Shown here piece after piece: positions 27,420 through 35,569 of a DNA stretch of 64,000 nt. The stretch is from the NCBI GenBank assembly GCA_005779395.1, contig SXJP01000014.1, positions 62,001 to 126,000 of the forward strand, given 5' to 3'. Every line of letters begins with the position of its first letter. Within the stretch, counting starts at the first letter, position 1. Below the pieces are notes generated by a model. It made no database searches and had not been told where the DNA came from. It saw only the letters and a list, made by a program, of their open reading frames with translations. The translations under genes and the position numbers were made by a program. Origin of the DNA: Actinomycetota bacterium. Lineage in GTDB: Bacteria; Actinomycetota; Acidimicrobiia; IMCC26256; PALSA-610.

Positions 27420-28171
27420 GCGATCGGCCCAGCGTCTGAAAGGCGTCGGCCAGCAGTAAATCCACCATCGACTACGAGAGCACTACCTGACACGAAGCTC
27501 GCGTCGTCGCTTGCCAAAAATAGCGCTGCGGCGGCTACTTCTTCGGGCTTGCCTGCACGCCCAAGCATGTGCCCCTTCACGAACGTCTCGTTCACCGCTT
27601 CGAGTCCTGGCTCTCTGAGAACCTGGGTCATCGGTGTTTCGATCAAACCAGGACACAAACAGTTGACGCGCACGCCATGCTGGCCATAGTCGATGGCCAT
27701 GTTCTTGGTTATCAGGATAACCCCGCCCTTGCTCGCGTTGTACGCGAGCTGACTTTCGAATGCTTCAATGCCCTCGATACTCGCAAGGTTGATGATGCTG
27801 CCTTGGCGTTGAGCGACCATGTATGGCAGCACATGCTTACAAGCGAGCCAAGTGCCCTTGAGATTGATATCGAGGACACGATCCCATTCTTCTTCAGGAA
27901 CGTCGATGGCGCTACCGCCTGTCGCTACTCCAGCGGCGTTCACAAGGATGTCGACACGGCCGAGTATCGAGTGAGCGGCGCTTATCGCATTGGCGATAGG
28001 ACTTTCAAGCCGTACGTCCGCCACTTCCCAGTGCTCAACACCACTCACTTCTCCGGCAGCAATGTCGATACCGATGACCCGCGCGCCTTCGGCATGAAAA
28101 CGCTGTGCGCACGCGCGTCCAATCCCGCTAGCTGCACCGGTGATAACTGCAGTCTTGCCGACGAGTCTCAT
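27416..28171 (-). CDS. Short-chain dehydrogenase/reductase
   Basis: This 251-residue classical SDR shows AVITGAASGIGRACA, the acidic GIDIA after the second strand (NAD preference), NAAG in place of NNAG, the serine in NLASIEG, YNASK and the C-terminal VVDGGFTAG. It would interconvert a hydroxyl and a ketone. It lies in the middle of a coupled minus-strand run with another SDR, a DinB-like protein and a serine hydrolase, next to the ipd genes, so a steroid-ring intermediate is plausible but unproven. Confidence 0.75.
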   Translation of the reverse strand: MRLVGKTAVITGAASGIGRACAQRFHAEGARVIGIDIAAGEVSGVEHWEVADVRLESPIANAISAAHSILGRVDILVNAAGVATGGSAIDVPEEEWDRVLDINLKGTWLACKHVLPYMVAQRQGSIINLASIEGIEAFESQLAYNASKGGVILITKNMAIDYGQHGVRVNCLCPGLIETPMTQVLREPGLEAVNETFVKGHMLGRAGKPEEVAAAALFLASDDASFVSGSALVVDGGFTAGRRLSDAGPIA

Positions 28172-28180
28172 CTGCGATGC

Positions 28181-28945
28181 CTAGATGACGTTTACGGCAT
28201 CGCAGAAAGCCGCGCCGTAGGCCTCATCGCCAACAAGTATCACGCCTTCGTCGCGCCAATCACTTCGACTGGTGCCCCACCGGATGAAAGCATCTGGGGT
28301 TGTCGAGATTGTCACCTTCGGATCGCCAGCGGGGCCGAATAGTGTCGTGGTTCCACCTTCACCAATTATTTCGAGGACCACAGGTGAGTCCATGAATGCC
28401 AGACCGTCCGCGCACATCTGAGGAAGTCCTGCGAGCATCCACTCAAGTATCGGCGCCACGTGCGCAGCCGATGGTTCTGGTAGTGGGCCTTCGATCGGCC
28501 CGTAGGGTGCTAGCAGATCGTTGCGTAGGTGACAGTAAGCATCGAAAACGAACGCGTTAGCGAGGATGTGCAGTGGGTGTGTGCCGAGATTCCCCATTGG
28601 AATCTCTAGCTCTGCCATACCTTCGACTTGCAGGCCCGCGAACTGTTCGATTGCCTGGCCTGAGTATTCGATGTATTCGGCCAAGACATCAGCGACTGGC
28701 CATGACCTGCGCTCGGCAACCGCTACCTCCATACCGGATTCCATGTCATTCGGGTCGTCACCTGTCCGCATAAACGCTGGGTCGACTACCCCGTGGAAGA
28801 CGCCGCCCATGTGTGCGTATACATCGCGGACTTGCCAGCCAGCGCAGTCAGACGGCATAGTCCACTCTTCGTCTGTTAGCCGTTCGCCGAGTGCTATCGC
28901 ATGGTCGCGCAAGGAACGCAATGCCGGTATCGCTGCTTGGGTCAT
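28181..28945 (-). CDS. Maleylpyruvate isomerase/DinB-like (mycothiol-type) protein
   Basis: This 254-residue protein has the N-terminal four-helix DinB-like pattern of the maleylpyruvate isomerase family: LTDEEWTMPSDCAGWQVRDV followed by HMGG, with a later histidine-containing helix (FVFDAYCHLRND). Members bind a metal through three histidines and often use mycothiol. The C-terminal SCP2-like part ends near residue 250. Its start overlaps the stop of the Rv3549c-like SDR by four bases. The reaction here is unknown. Confidence 0.65.
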   Translation of the reverse strand: MTQAAIPALRSLRDHAIALGERLTDEEWTMPSDCAGWQVRDVYAHMGGVFHGVVDPAFMRTGDDPNDMESGMEVAVAERRSWPVADVLAEYIEYSGQAIEQFAGLQVEGMAELEIPMGNLGTHPLHILANAFVFDAYCHLRNDLLAPYGPIEGPLPEPSAAHVAPILEWMLAGLPQMCADGLAFMDSPVVLEIIGEGGTTTLFGPAGDPKVTISTTPDAFIRWGTSRSDWRDEGVILVGDEAYGAAFCDAVNVI

Positions 28946-29730
28946 TTGTCTTTCCGATCTTGAGTTGACATAGCTTCAAGGTACGCAGGTCGTTGGCCGC
29001 CACCATCTACGACAATATTTTCGCCAGTCATGTAACGAGCGAGTGGCGATGCACAGAACAGGACTACGTCAGCGATTTCGGATGGCTCGGCCATATGCCC
29101 CATCGGGACTGTGGCACCGATAGCCGCGATGCCATCCGCATCGCCGTAGAAAAGATGGGCTTGCTCGGTAATGATGTAGCCAGCACTTACACAGTTGACA
29201 CGTACCTTCGGTGCGAACTCAACGCCAAGCGTTGCTGTCAGATTGATGAGGCCAGCCTTAGCCGCTCCGTACGCTGCAGTGTTTGGCGAAGACCTGATCC
29301 CAGACACGCTCGCGATGTTCACTATTGCCCCACCAGCAATTTGAGTCTGCATCACCAGATTGGCCTGCTGAGCAAGCACCAACGGCGCGACGAGATTCAA
29401 CGCGATAATCGACGTCGAAAACTTGGGACTAACCGTTGCAGTGTCAGCTGGCGGTGAGCCGCCAGCATTATTAACGAGGACATCGAGTCGGCCGTGCCGC
29501 TCCACGCAAGCATCGACGACGCGTTGGCTCTGAACGAGGTCGCGAACATCGGCCGCGACGAAACTCGCAGTTTTCCCGTGAGCGGAAGGCAACTGTTCCG
29601 GTTCATTGCGCCCACAGATCAAGACATCCGCTCCAGCTTCTAAGAAGCGTGTCGCAATGCCGCGCCCTAAGCCTCTGCCACCGCCCGTGACGATCACTGC
29701 CTGGTTCGAAAAATCGAGTGGGCCATTCAC
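28942..29730 (-). CDS. SDR oxidoreductase, Rv3549c-like
   Basis: From GTG 29730 the product has 262 residues. Motifs are VIVTGGGRGLGRGIATRFL, ICGRN, LVNNAGGSPPAD, the serine in NIASVSGIR and YGAAKAG. The NAGGSP and FSTSIIALNLVAPLV segments resemble what I recall of Rv3549c, a KstR2-regulon SDR located beside echA20 and ipdA in mycobacteria; here too it is divergent from ipdA. A TTG at 29784 would add 18 unconserved residues and would crowd the shared promoter, so GTG 29730 is preferred. Its precise step in HIP breakdown is unassigned. Confidence 0.75.
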   Translation of the reverse strand: MNGPLDFSNQAVIVTGGGRGLGRGIATRFLEAGADVLICGRNEPEQLPSAHGKTASFVAADVRDLVQSQRVVDACVERHGRLDVLVNNAGGSPPADTATVSPKFSTSIIALNLVAPLVLAQQANLVMQTQIAGGAIVNIASVSGIRSSPNTAAYGAAKAGLINLTATLGVEFAPKVRVNCVSAGYIITEQAHLFYGDADGIAAIGATVPMGHMAEPSEIADVVLFCASPLARYMTGENIVVDGGGQRPAYLEAMSTQDRKDK

Positions 29731-29841
29731 AAGCGCTGACTCTACGCGAGAGATGTCAAGACGTGCACCGCCGGAGTGCGTCAAACGGTTGCTGCTGCTC
29801 CTAGTGTCAGCTTCGACTTGCGTCGATCATGGGAGGATCTA

Positions 29842-30693
29842 GTGGCATTGCCAGACAAGCGACTCACAATCGATGAGATCGTCGCTGAGATACAAGACGG
29901 TATGACGATCGGTGTCGGTGGATGGGGCTCACGTCGCAAGCCAATGGCGTTAGTGCGGGCTCTCGTGCGGTCAGACAAAAAGGACCTAACAGTTGTCAGC
30001 TATGGCGGCCCAGACGTCGGTCTGTTGTGCCGTGCCGGGAAGGTTCGTCATGTCGTCTATGCGTTTGTCTCCCTTGACACCATCCCACTCGAGCCACATT
30101 TTCGTAATGCCCGCCAGTCGGGTGCTGTGAGCGCCACCGAACTCGACGAAGGCATGTTCCTACTTGGACTGCAGGCTGCGGCATGGCGCATGCCATTTCT
30201 CCCGACGCGAGTCGGCCTCGGCTCAGACATCATCGCTGCTAACCCACACATGCAGACAGTCGAGTGCCCGTACACAACGGAGAAGTTTCTCGCGATGCCA
30301 GCGTTCGATATCGATGTGGCACTAATCCACATGCATCGCGGCGATCTTGGCGGTAACGGTCAGTACCTAAATGTCGATCCGTACTTCGATGATCTCTTTT
30401 GCATGGCAGCGAGCAAGAGTTTCATGAGCGTCGAGAAAGTCGTCCCCACCGAACAATTCCTGAGCGAAGGCCCTGTTCAGTCACTCCGCATCAGCCGCCT
30501 CATGGTCAATGGCGTCGTCGAGACGCCTAACGGCGCGCACTTCACGGAATGCCCGCCCGACTATGCACGCGACGAAGCGTTTCAGAAGGAATACGCAGCT
30601 AGCGCGAAATCCGATGAGGCCTGGGCCACCTTTCGCGCCAAGTACCTCGATGTGTCAGAGGCCGAGTATCAGTCGCAGGTGGGTGCCCGATGA
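29842..30693 (+). CDS. ipdA: COCHEA-CoA hydrolase subunit IpdA
   Basis: This 283-residue subunit of a CoA-transferase-fold hydrolase opens the last steroid ring of COCHEA-CoA together with IpdB. DGMTIGVGGWGSRRKPMALV, SYGGPDVGLLCRAGKV, FVSLD and DPYFDDLFCMAASKSFMSVE agree with mycobacterial IpdA as I recall it. The ELDEGMFLLGLQAAAWRMP segment holds E103, likely the equivalent of the glutamate needed for hydrolysis. GTG 29842 is fixed by GGGAGG five bases upstream. It heads a five-gene coupled operon and is divergent from the Rv3549c-like SDR. Confidence 0.9.
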   Translation: MALPDKRLTIDEIVAEIQDGMTIGVGGWGSRRKPMALVRALVRSDKKDLTVVSYGGPDVGLLCRAGKVRHVVYAFVSLDTIPLEPHFRNARQSGAVSATELDEGMFLLGLQAAAWRMPFLPTRVGLGSDIIAANPHMQTVECPYTTEKFLAMPAFDIDVALIHMHRGDLGGNGQYLNVDPYFDDLFCMAASKSFMSVEKVVPTEQFLSEGPVQSLRISRLMVNGVVETPNGAHFTECPPDYARDEAFQKEYAASAKSDEAWATFRAKYLDVSEAEYQSQVGAR

Positions 30694-31457
30694 GTCCATA
30701 CAGTCGAGCCGAGGCTTGTTGCATAGCGGTCGCTGAGGCATTCCGCGACAACGGCGAGATTCTCGCTAACCCGATCGGCACAATCCCGATGATCGGTGGC
30801 CGTCTAGCCAAGGCGACATTCGCTCCAGATCTCGTGATGACAGACGGCGAGGCTTTGCTCGTCGAGAACATCATGCCCGTCGGCACCGACTCACCTGAGA
30901 AGGTCGTGGGAAGTTGGAACCCATATAGGTCAATGTTCGACATCGTCTGGAACGGACCCCGGCACGTCATGATGGGCGCGACGCAGATCGACCGTTTCGG
31001 CAACCAGAACATCGCGATGCTCGGAAAGCTCGACAAGCCAACAGTCCAGCTACTTGGATTTCGCGGCGCGCCAGGTAACACGATCAATAACCGCACTAGT
31101 TACTGGGTTCCGAACCACTCCCCGAAGTCCTTCGTCGCAAAAGTCGACGTCGTCAGCGGTGTTGGATACGACCGAACACGAGACCTCGATGAACTTTCTG
31201 CACGATTTCATGGCCTCGGCTGGGTGATAAGCAACCTCGGAGTATTCGATTTCGAAACGCCAGATGGAGCGATGCGACTCAGGTCAGTTCATCCCGGAGT
31301 GAGCGTCGAGGAAATCAAGTCAGCTACCGGTTTCGACCTCGTAATCGACGCCACGGTCGCCGAGACCCGCGCGCCAACTGCAACTGAACTCGAATGGATT
31401 CGAACCCGAATCGATCCGAACTCCTCGCGCGACTCAGAGGTTCCAAATCCCGCATGA
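30690..31457 (+). CDS. ipdB: COCHEA-CoA hydrolase subunit IpdB
   Basis: This 255-residue beta subunit has SRAEACCIAVAEAFRDNGEI, LVMTDGEALLVE, HVMMGATQIDRFGNQN, LGFRGAPGNTINNRTSYWVP and VISNLGVFDFETPDGAMRL, all features of mycobacterial IpdB. Together with IpdA it hydrolyses the cyclic beta-diketone ring, a reaction unusual for this fold. The start overlaps the ipdA stop by four bases (ATGA), consistent with making a one-to-one complex, and its own stop overlaps the ipdC start the same way. Confidence 0.9.
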   Translation: MSPYSRAEACCIAVAEAFRDNGEILANPIGTIPMIGGRLAKATFAPDLVMTDGEALLVENIMPVGTDSPEKVVGSWNPYRSMFDIVWNGPRHVMMGATQIDRFGNQNIAMLGKLDKPTVQLLGFRGAPGNTINNRTSYWVPNHSPKSFVAKVDVVSGVGYDRTRDLDELSARFHGLGWVISNLGVFDFETPDGAMRLRSVHPGVSVEEIKSATGFDLVIDATVAETRAPTATELEWIRTRIDPNSSRDSEVPNPA

Positions 31458-32515
31458 ACGCCTGTCTACACACGAAGGCGTGTGAAGTATTTGGCATCGA
31501 GTTTCCGATCGTGCAGACCGGAATGGGTTGGGTCGCCGGAGCGCGGCTCGCTGCTGCTACTAGCGCGGCTGGGGGTCTCGGAATAATCGCTGCCGCGACC
31601 ATGGACCTGCATGAATTGGGCGTTGCGGTCACACGAGTAAAAGAGCGCACAGACAAGCCTTTCGGAGTCAACCTGCGAGCGGACGCGAACGACATAGACG
31701 ACCGAGTCGCACTGTTGATCCGCGAAAAAGTTCGCGTCGCATCATTTGCGCTAGCTCCACAAGAAGCGCTCATCAAGCGCTTGAAGGACGCAGGGGTTTG
31801 CGTCGTTCCTAGCGTCGGCGCGCGCCGACATGCCGAAAAGGTCGCCGCTTGGGGTGTCGATGCGGTCATCTGCCAAGGAGCCGAAGGCGGTGGGCACACT
31901 GGCCCAATCCCGACGACACTCCTATTGCCGCAAGTCTGCGACGCCGTCGACATACCGGTGTTTGGCGCTGGCGGATTCTTCGACGGGCGAGGTCTTATTG
32001 CCGCGCTCGCATATGGCGCATCGGGAATTGCTATGGGTACACGCTTCTTGCTGACCCAAGAAAGCACAGTGCCTGATGCCGTGAAGCGTTACTACTTAGA
32101 TCGGTCCGTTACCGACACTGTCGTCACCACCAAAGTCGACGGAATGCCCCACAGGGTCTTGCGCACAGAACTCGTAGACGAACTCGAGAGATCGTCCCCG
32201 TCGACGAGTTTGGCGAGAACAATCAAGAATGCTTTCGGATTCAAGCGACTATCTGGCCTTAGCTGGAAAGCGATGTTCTCTGAAGGTCTAGCCATGAAAA
32301 GGCACAACGACATGACATATGCACAGGTCCTGATGGCAGCGAACACGCCAATGCTTCTGAAGGCAGCCCTCGTCGATGGCCACGTCGAAAGTGGCGTCAT
32401 GGCTAGCGGCCAGGTAGTCGGCGTCATCGACGATCTGCCAACGGTCGCTCTCGTAATCGATCGCATCATGGCCCAAGCGCAGGCCACACTTCAGAAACTC
32501 GGAGATGCAACATGA
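31454..32515 (+). CDS. ipdC: NMO/enoyl reductase-type flavoprotein IpdC
   Basis: This 353-residue TIM-barrel FMN protein of the nitronate monooxygenase fold matches IpdC (Rv3553): FPIVQTGMGWVAGARLAAAT, KPFGVNLRADAND, ICQGAEGGGHTGPIPTTLLL, GAGGFFDGRGLIAALAYGAS, VTTKVDGMPHRVLRTELV and LMAANTPMLLKAALVDG. IpdC acts on the 5-oxo ring intermediate before ring-D opening. ATG 31454 overlaps the ipdB stop by four bases and gives the expected length. The longer upstream frame runs inside ipdB. Confidence 0.9.
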   Translation: MNACLHTKACEVFGIEFPIVQTGMGWVAGARLAAATSAAGGLGIIAAATMDLHELGVAVTRVKERTDKPFGVNLRADANDIDDRVALLIREKVRVASFALAPQEALIKRLKDAGVCVVPSVGARRHAEKVAAWGVDAVICQGAEGGGHTGPIPTTLLLPQVCDAVDIPVFGAGGFFDGRGLIAALAYGASGIAMGTRFLLTQESTVPDAVKRYYLDRSVTDTVVTTKVDGMPHRVLRTELVDELERSSPSTSLARTIKNAFGFKRLSGLSWKAMFSEGLAMKRHNDMTYAQVLMAANTPMLLKAALVDGHVESGVMASGQVVGVIDDLPTVALVIDRIMAQAQATLQKLGDAT

Positions 32516-32946
32516 CAACACGAGTCCCCGCCGTCGAGGGTTGGTTCACGACCGACGAGGCTTCACCAGCATTAATCGGCACGAGAGGCACGCAGACCGG
32601 TAGCTACTTCTGGCCACCGACAATGGCCGTTAGCGCCAACCCAGATTCACCATTTGAAGAACGCGAACAGGTTGAGTTCTCAAACCGTGGTCGCCTCTGG
32701 TCGTGGACCACTAACTACTACCAACCGCCAGAGCCATACATCCCGAATGGCCCCGACGGCACCTTCGAACCGTACACAGTTTGCGCTGTCGAACTCGAGC
32801 TTGAACAGATGGTCATCCTCGGGCCTTTAGCTACCGGCGCAGACCCGACGCTGCTGGCATTAGGCATGAACATGGAACTTGTGCTTGGGCCGCTTTTCAC
32901 ACAAGATGGCGTCGAACACATCATGTACCAGTGGAGTCCACGATGA
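32512..32946 (+). CDS. DUF35 OB-fold protein without ribbon cysteines, Ltp4 partner
   Basis: This 144-residue protein follows the Rv3521 pattern recalled from mycobacteria: PAVEGWFTTDE, SYFWPP, GRLWSWTTNYYQPPEPYIP and FEPYTVCAVELELEQMVILG. The ribbon that should carry CxxC pairs reads GTRGTQTGSYFWPPTMAVSA here and holds no cysteine, so zinc is probably not bound. It is coupled by ATGA overlaps to ipdC before and ltp4 after. It probably forms a complex with the Ltp4-like thiolase. Confidence 0.8.
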   Translation: MTTRVPAVEGWFTTDEASPALIGTRGTQTGSYFWPPTMAVSANPDSPFEEREQVEFSNRGRLWSWTTNYYQPPEPYIPNGPDGTFEPYTVCAVELELEQMVILGPLATGADPTLLALGMNMELVLGPLFTQDGVEHIMYQWSPR

Positions 32947-34136
32947 CCCGCGACTTGGCTGTCCTCGGGGTAGGTATGCACCCTTGGGGCAAGTGGGGCC
33001 GCAACTTTGTTGAGTACGGCATCGTCGCCGCCCGCGAAGCCCTCAAAGATGCCGACATCGAGTGGCGAGACGTTCAATTCGTTTCCGGTGGAGACACGGT
33101 TCGTAACGGCTACCCGGGTTTCGTTGCTGGTGCGACATTCGCGCAAGCCCTTGGCTGGCAAGGCGCTCAGGTTGCGTCTAGTTACGCTGCATGTGCAAGC
33201 GGGGTGACCGCACTAAGCACGGCGCGCGCCCAAATTCTTGCAGGATTTGCCGATGTCGCAATGATTGTCGGTGCTGACACAACGCCGAAGGGATTTCTCG
33301 CCCCGACTAAGGGCGAGCGAGGCGACGATCCAGACTGGTTGCGTTTTCGACTGTTAGGTGCAACTAATCCGACCTATTTCGCGTTCTATGCGCGTAGGCG
33401 TATGGAATTGTTCGGAGCGACACGCGAAGATTTCGCGCAAATCAAAGTCAAGAACAGCCGTCACGGTCTGGCGAATGAATACGCGCGTTTTCGCAAAGAG
33501 AACACTATCGATGACGTTCTCAACGCGCCGATGGTGTCTGATCCGCTTTCCTTGCTCGATATTTGCGCGACGTCCGACGGCGCCGCGGCCATGATTGTCA
33601 CAAGCACAGACTGGGCAGACGCCCACGGGTACTCCAACTACGTTCGCATCAAGGGCGTAAGCACCGTCACACCCGCCTACCCGAATCCAGTTATCGAGAT
33701 GCCGAACTTCGCTACCGACTCAAAAGCTGGCACTGCCACGATGCCGGCCATGGGATTCAAAGATTCAATCGCGCATCGGGCGTACGAGGAGGCAGGCGTC
33801 CGCCCGGAGGATGTGTCGTGTGCAGAGGTCTATGACCTGTCGACGGCGCTCGAACTCGATTGGTATGAGCACATCGGTCTATGTGCTCCAGGCGAAGCCG
33901 AAGTCCTCCTGCGTAGCGGCGCGACGGCGCTCGGCGGACGCATTCCGGTGAACACAAGCGGTGGCCTCGCTTCGTTCGGGGAGGCCGTTCCGGCGCAGGC
34001 GATCGCCCAGTTGTGTGAGTTGACGTGGCAACTACGTGGCCAGGCTGGAGTGCGCCAGGTAGAAGGCGCCAATGTTGGCCTCAGCATCAACCAAGGACTG
34101 TTCGGCCACGGCAGCTGCGTCATCTTGTCAAAGTGA
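32943..34136 (+). CDS. ltp4: Lipid-transfer-protein-type thiolase, Ltp4-like
   Basis: This 397-residue thiolase-fold enzyme follows mycobacterial Ltp4 (Rv3522) in GVGMHPWGKWGRNFVEYG, GGDTVRNGYPGFVAG, DTTPKGFLAP, EVYDLSTALELDWYEH and NQGLFGHGSCVI. Unlike the Ltp2-like protein at 18-19 kb it keeps the nucleophile cysteine, C84 in SYAACASGV, so true thiolysis is possible. ATG 32943 overlaps the OB-fold stop by four bases. In mycobacteria this pair is in the KstR regulon but its step is not defined; its presence inside an ipd operon links it to ring degradation. Confidence 0.8.
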   Translation: MTRDLAVLGVGMHPWGKWGRNFVEYGIVAAREALKDADIEWRDVQFVSGGDTVRNGYPGFVAGATFAQALGWQGAQVASSYAACASGVTALSTARAQILAGFADVAMIVGADTTPKGFLAPTKGERGDDPDWLRFRLLGATNPTYFAFYARRRMELFGATREDFAQIKVKNSRHGLANEYARFRKENTIDDVLNAPMVSDPLSLLDICATSDGAAAMIVTSTDWADAHGYSNYVRIKGVSTVTPAYPNPVIEMPNFATDSKAGTATMPAMGFKDSIAHRAYEEAGVRPEDVSCAEVYDLSTALELDWYEHIGLCAPGEAEVLLRSGATALGGRIPVNTSGGLASFGEAVPAQAIAQLCELTWQLRGQAGVRQVEGANVGLSINQGLFGHGSCVILSK

Positions 34137-34210
34137 ACTATTTCACGAGCGAGTGATTTCTGAAGTAACCGGCTTCACCTCTAGCGCAAGGCCGACGATA
34201 ACCGCCTTGT

Positions 34211-35506
34211 ATGGCAAACGAAGCGCGGCGAGGCCTAGATGGATCTGTGCCAGATGACCTCATGCGCGCTATGGCCGAACGCTCACCAATCGGCTTTTGC
34301 TTAACTGACGGAGAAGGCAACGTCCTTAGCGTCAACCAGCGCATGATCGACATCGTCGGTTCGGATCCGACCGGCCAGAACCTTGTCGCGTTATTGGTCC
34401 CTGAGGACGTCGATGCCACCGTAGCGATGGCCGTCGCAGCTTTCCACGAATCCCGCAACACATATCAAATGCAGGTTCGCTTCCGGCGCCCTGATGGGTC
34501 CGTGCGCCACGCCGATGTGCACTGTGAAACCCAACTGGATTCACACGGCGAGATCGATGGCATTGTCCTCGGCGTCATCGACAACACGGATGCATTTCTC
34601 GCGAGGTTGGAGTCAGATCGATTCGCGTTGTTGCTCGCAGACCTAACTGATTTTGTCGCACTATGTGATCCTGCTGGGCGCGTTACCTACCTCAACCGAG
34701 TCGCCGAGATCAGCGCACGCGAGATTCCCATGATCGGAGCGCGTCGACTCGCCGATTTCTTTGATGCGCCTTCGCGCGGCCGGCTCGCCGCCGAGGGCTG
34801 GCCGGAAGTCTCAACGCACGGATTCTGGCAAGGTGAACTCACGCTCAGTTGCGCTCCTGGCGTCACGAGCGCAGTGTCGGTCTCGCTCACCGCGCATGAA
34901 CATATCGGGGGTGAACAGACAGTCTCTGTGGTGGCACGCGACATTTCAGACATGAAGGCCGCACAGCGAGCGCTCGAAATTCAAGCGACGCACGACGTTC
35001 TGACGGGACTCCCAAATCGGGCTCTGATGTTCGACCGGGTCACCCATGCGCTCGACAGGTCACAACGCGCTACCGAACTCGTCGCGCTCATGTTCGTCGA
35101 CCTTGACGGCTTTAAAGCAATCAACGATGACTTCGGGCACGATGTTGGCGACGAAGTCTTGCGTGGTGTGAGTACACGATTGGTCGACTGCGTGAGAGCA
35201 GGAGACACAGTCGCACGGATAGGCGGTGATGAGTTCGTGATACTGACCGAAAACTTGGCCGACGAAACTATTGCGCTTGAAATTGCAGATCGGATTCTGA
35301 GGCAGATGACGGTGCCGTTCGCTGTCGGTTCGTCGATAGCCACGATCGGAGCAAGCATCGGCGTCGCTTTCGCTACCTCGAAATCCACGGTCGCTGGTCT
35401 AGTGAAGCAAGCAGACCTAGCTGTCTATGAGGCCAAACGCGCAGGTCGGTCGCGCTACATGATCTTTTCTGACGCGCCACAGCAATCGCTCCGCCACTCT
35501 GCTTAG
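34211..35506 (+). CDS. PAS-PAS-GGDEF diguanylate cyclase
   Basis: This 431-residue protein has two PAS-like domains (about residues 20-125 and 135-245) and a C-terminal GGDEF domain (255-420). The active site RIGGDEF is intact at 336-342 and an inhibitory I-site RxxD lies five residues before it (R329-D332). It would make cyclic di-GMP in response to a signal sensed by the PAS domains. No membrane segment is seen. It stands 74 bases after ltp4 and before a fadE operon in the same direction; readthrough is possible. No EAL protein is near. Confidence 0.85.
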   Translation: MANEARRGLDGSVPDDLMRAMAERSPIGFCLTDGEGNVLSVNQRMIDIVGSDPTGQNLVALLVPEDVDATVAMAVAAFHESRNTYQMQVRFRRPDGSVRHADVHCETQLDSHGEIDGIVLGVIDNTDAFLARLESDRFALLLADLTDFVALCDPAGRVTYLNRVAEISAREIPMIGARRLADFFDAPSRGRLAAEGWPEVSTHGFWQGELTLSCAPGVTSAVSVSLTAHEHIGGEQTVSVVARDISDMKAAQRALEIQATHDVLTGLPNRALMFDRVTHALDRSQRATELVALMFVDLDGFKAINDDFGHDVGDEVLRGVSTRLVDCVRAGDTVARIGGDEFVILTENLADETIALEIADRILRQMTVPFAVGSSIATIGASIGVAFATSKSTVAGLVKQADLAVYEAKRAGRSRYMIFSDAPQQSLRHSA

Positions 35507-35569
35507 GCCGCGCTCGAAGCGCAGTTCGCCTACCTGCGACCGACGCCTCGTAGGATCCCCTAACTCGCT

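Noticed and set aside
27569..28342. 257-codon plus-strand frame opposite an SDR
   Set aside because: The minus strand encodes an SDR with all motifs; the plus frame has none.
29731..29841. KstR2-type box in the SDR/ipdA divergent promoter
   Set aside because: No AnCAAGnnCTTGnT sequence or other clear palindrome is present there.
35510..35522. GCGCT-CGA-AGCGC hairpin after the diguanylate cyclase gene
   Set aside because: Five-base arms with a three-base loop are too weak to call a terminator.
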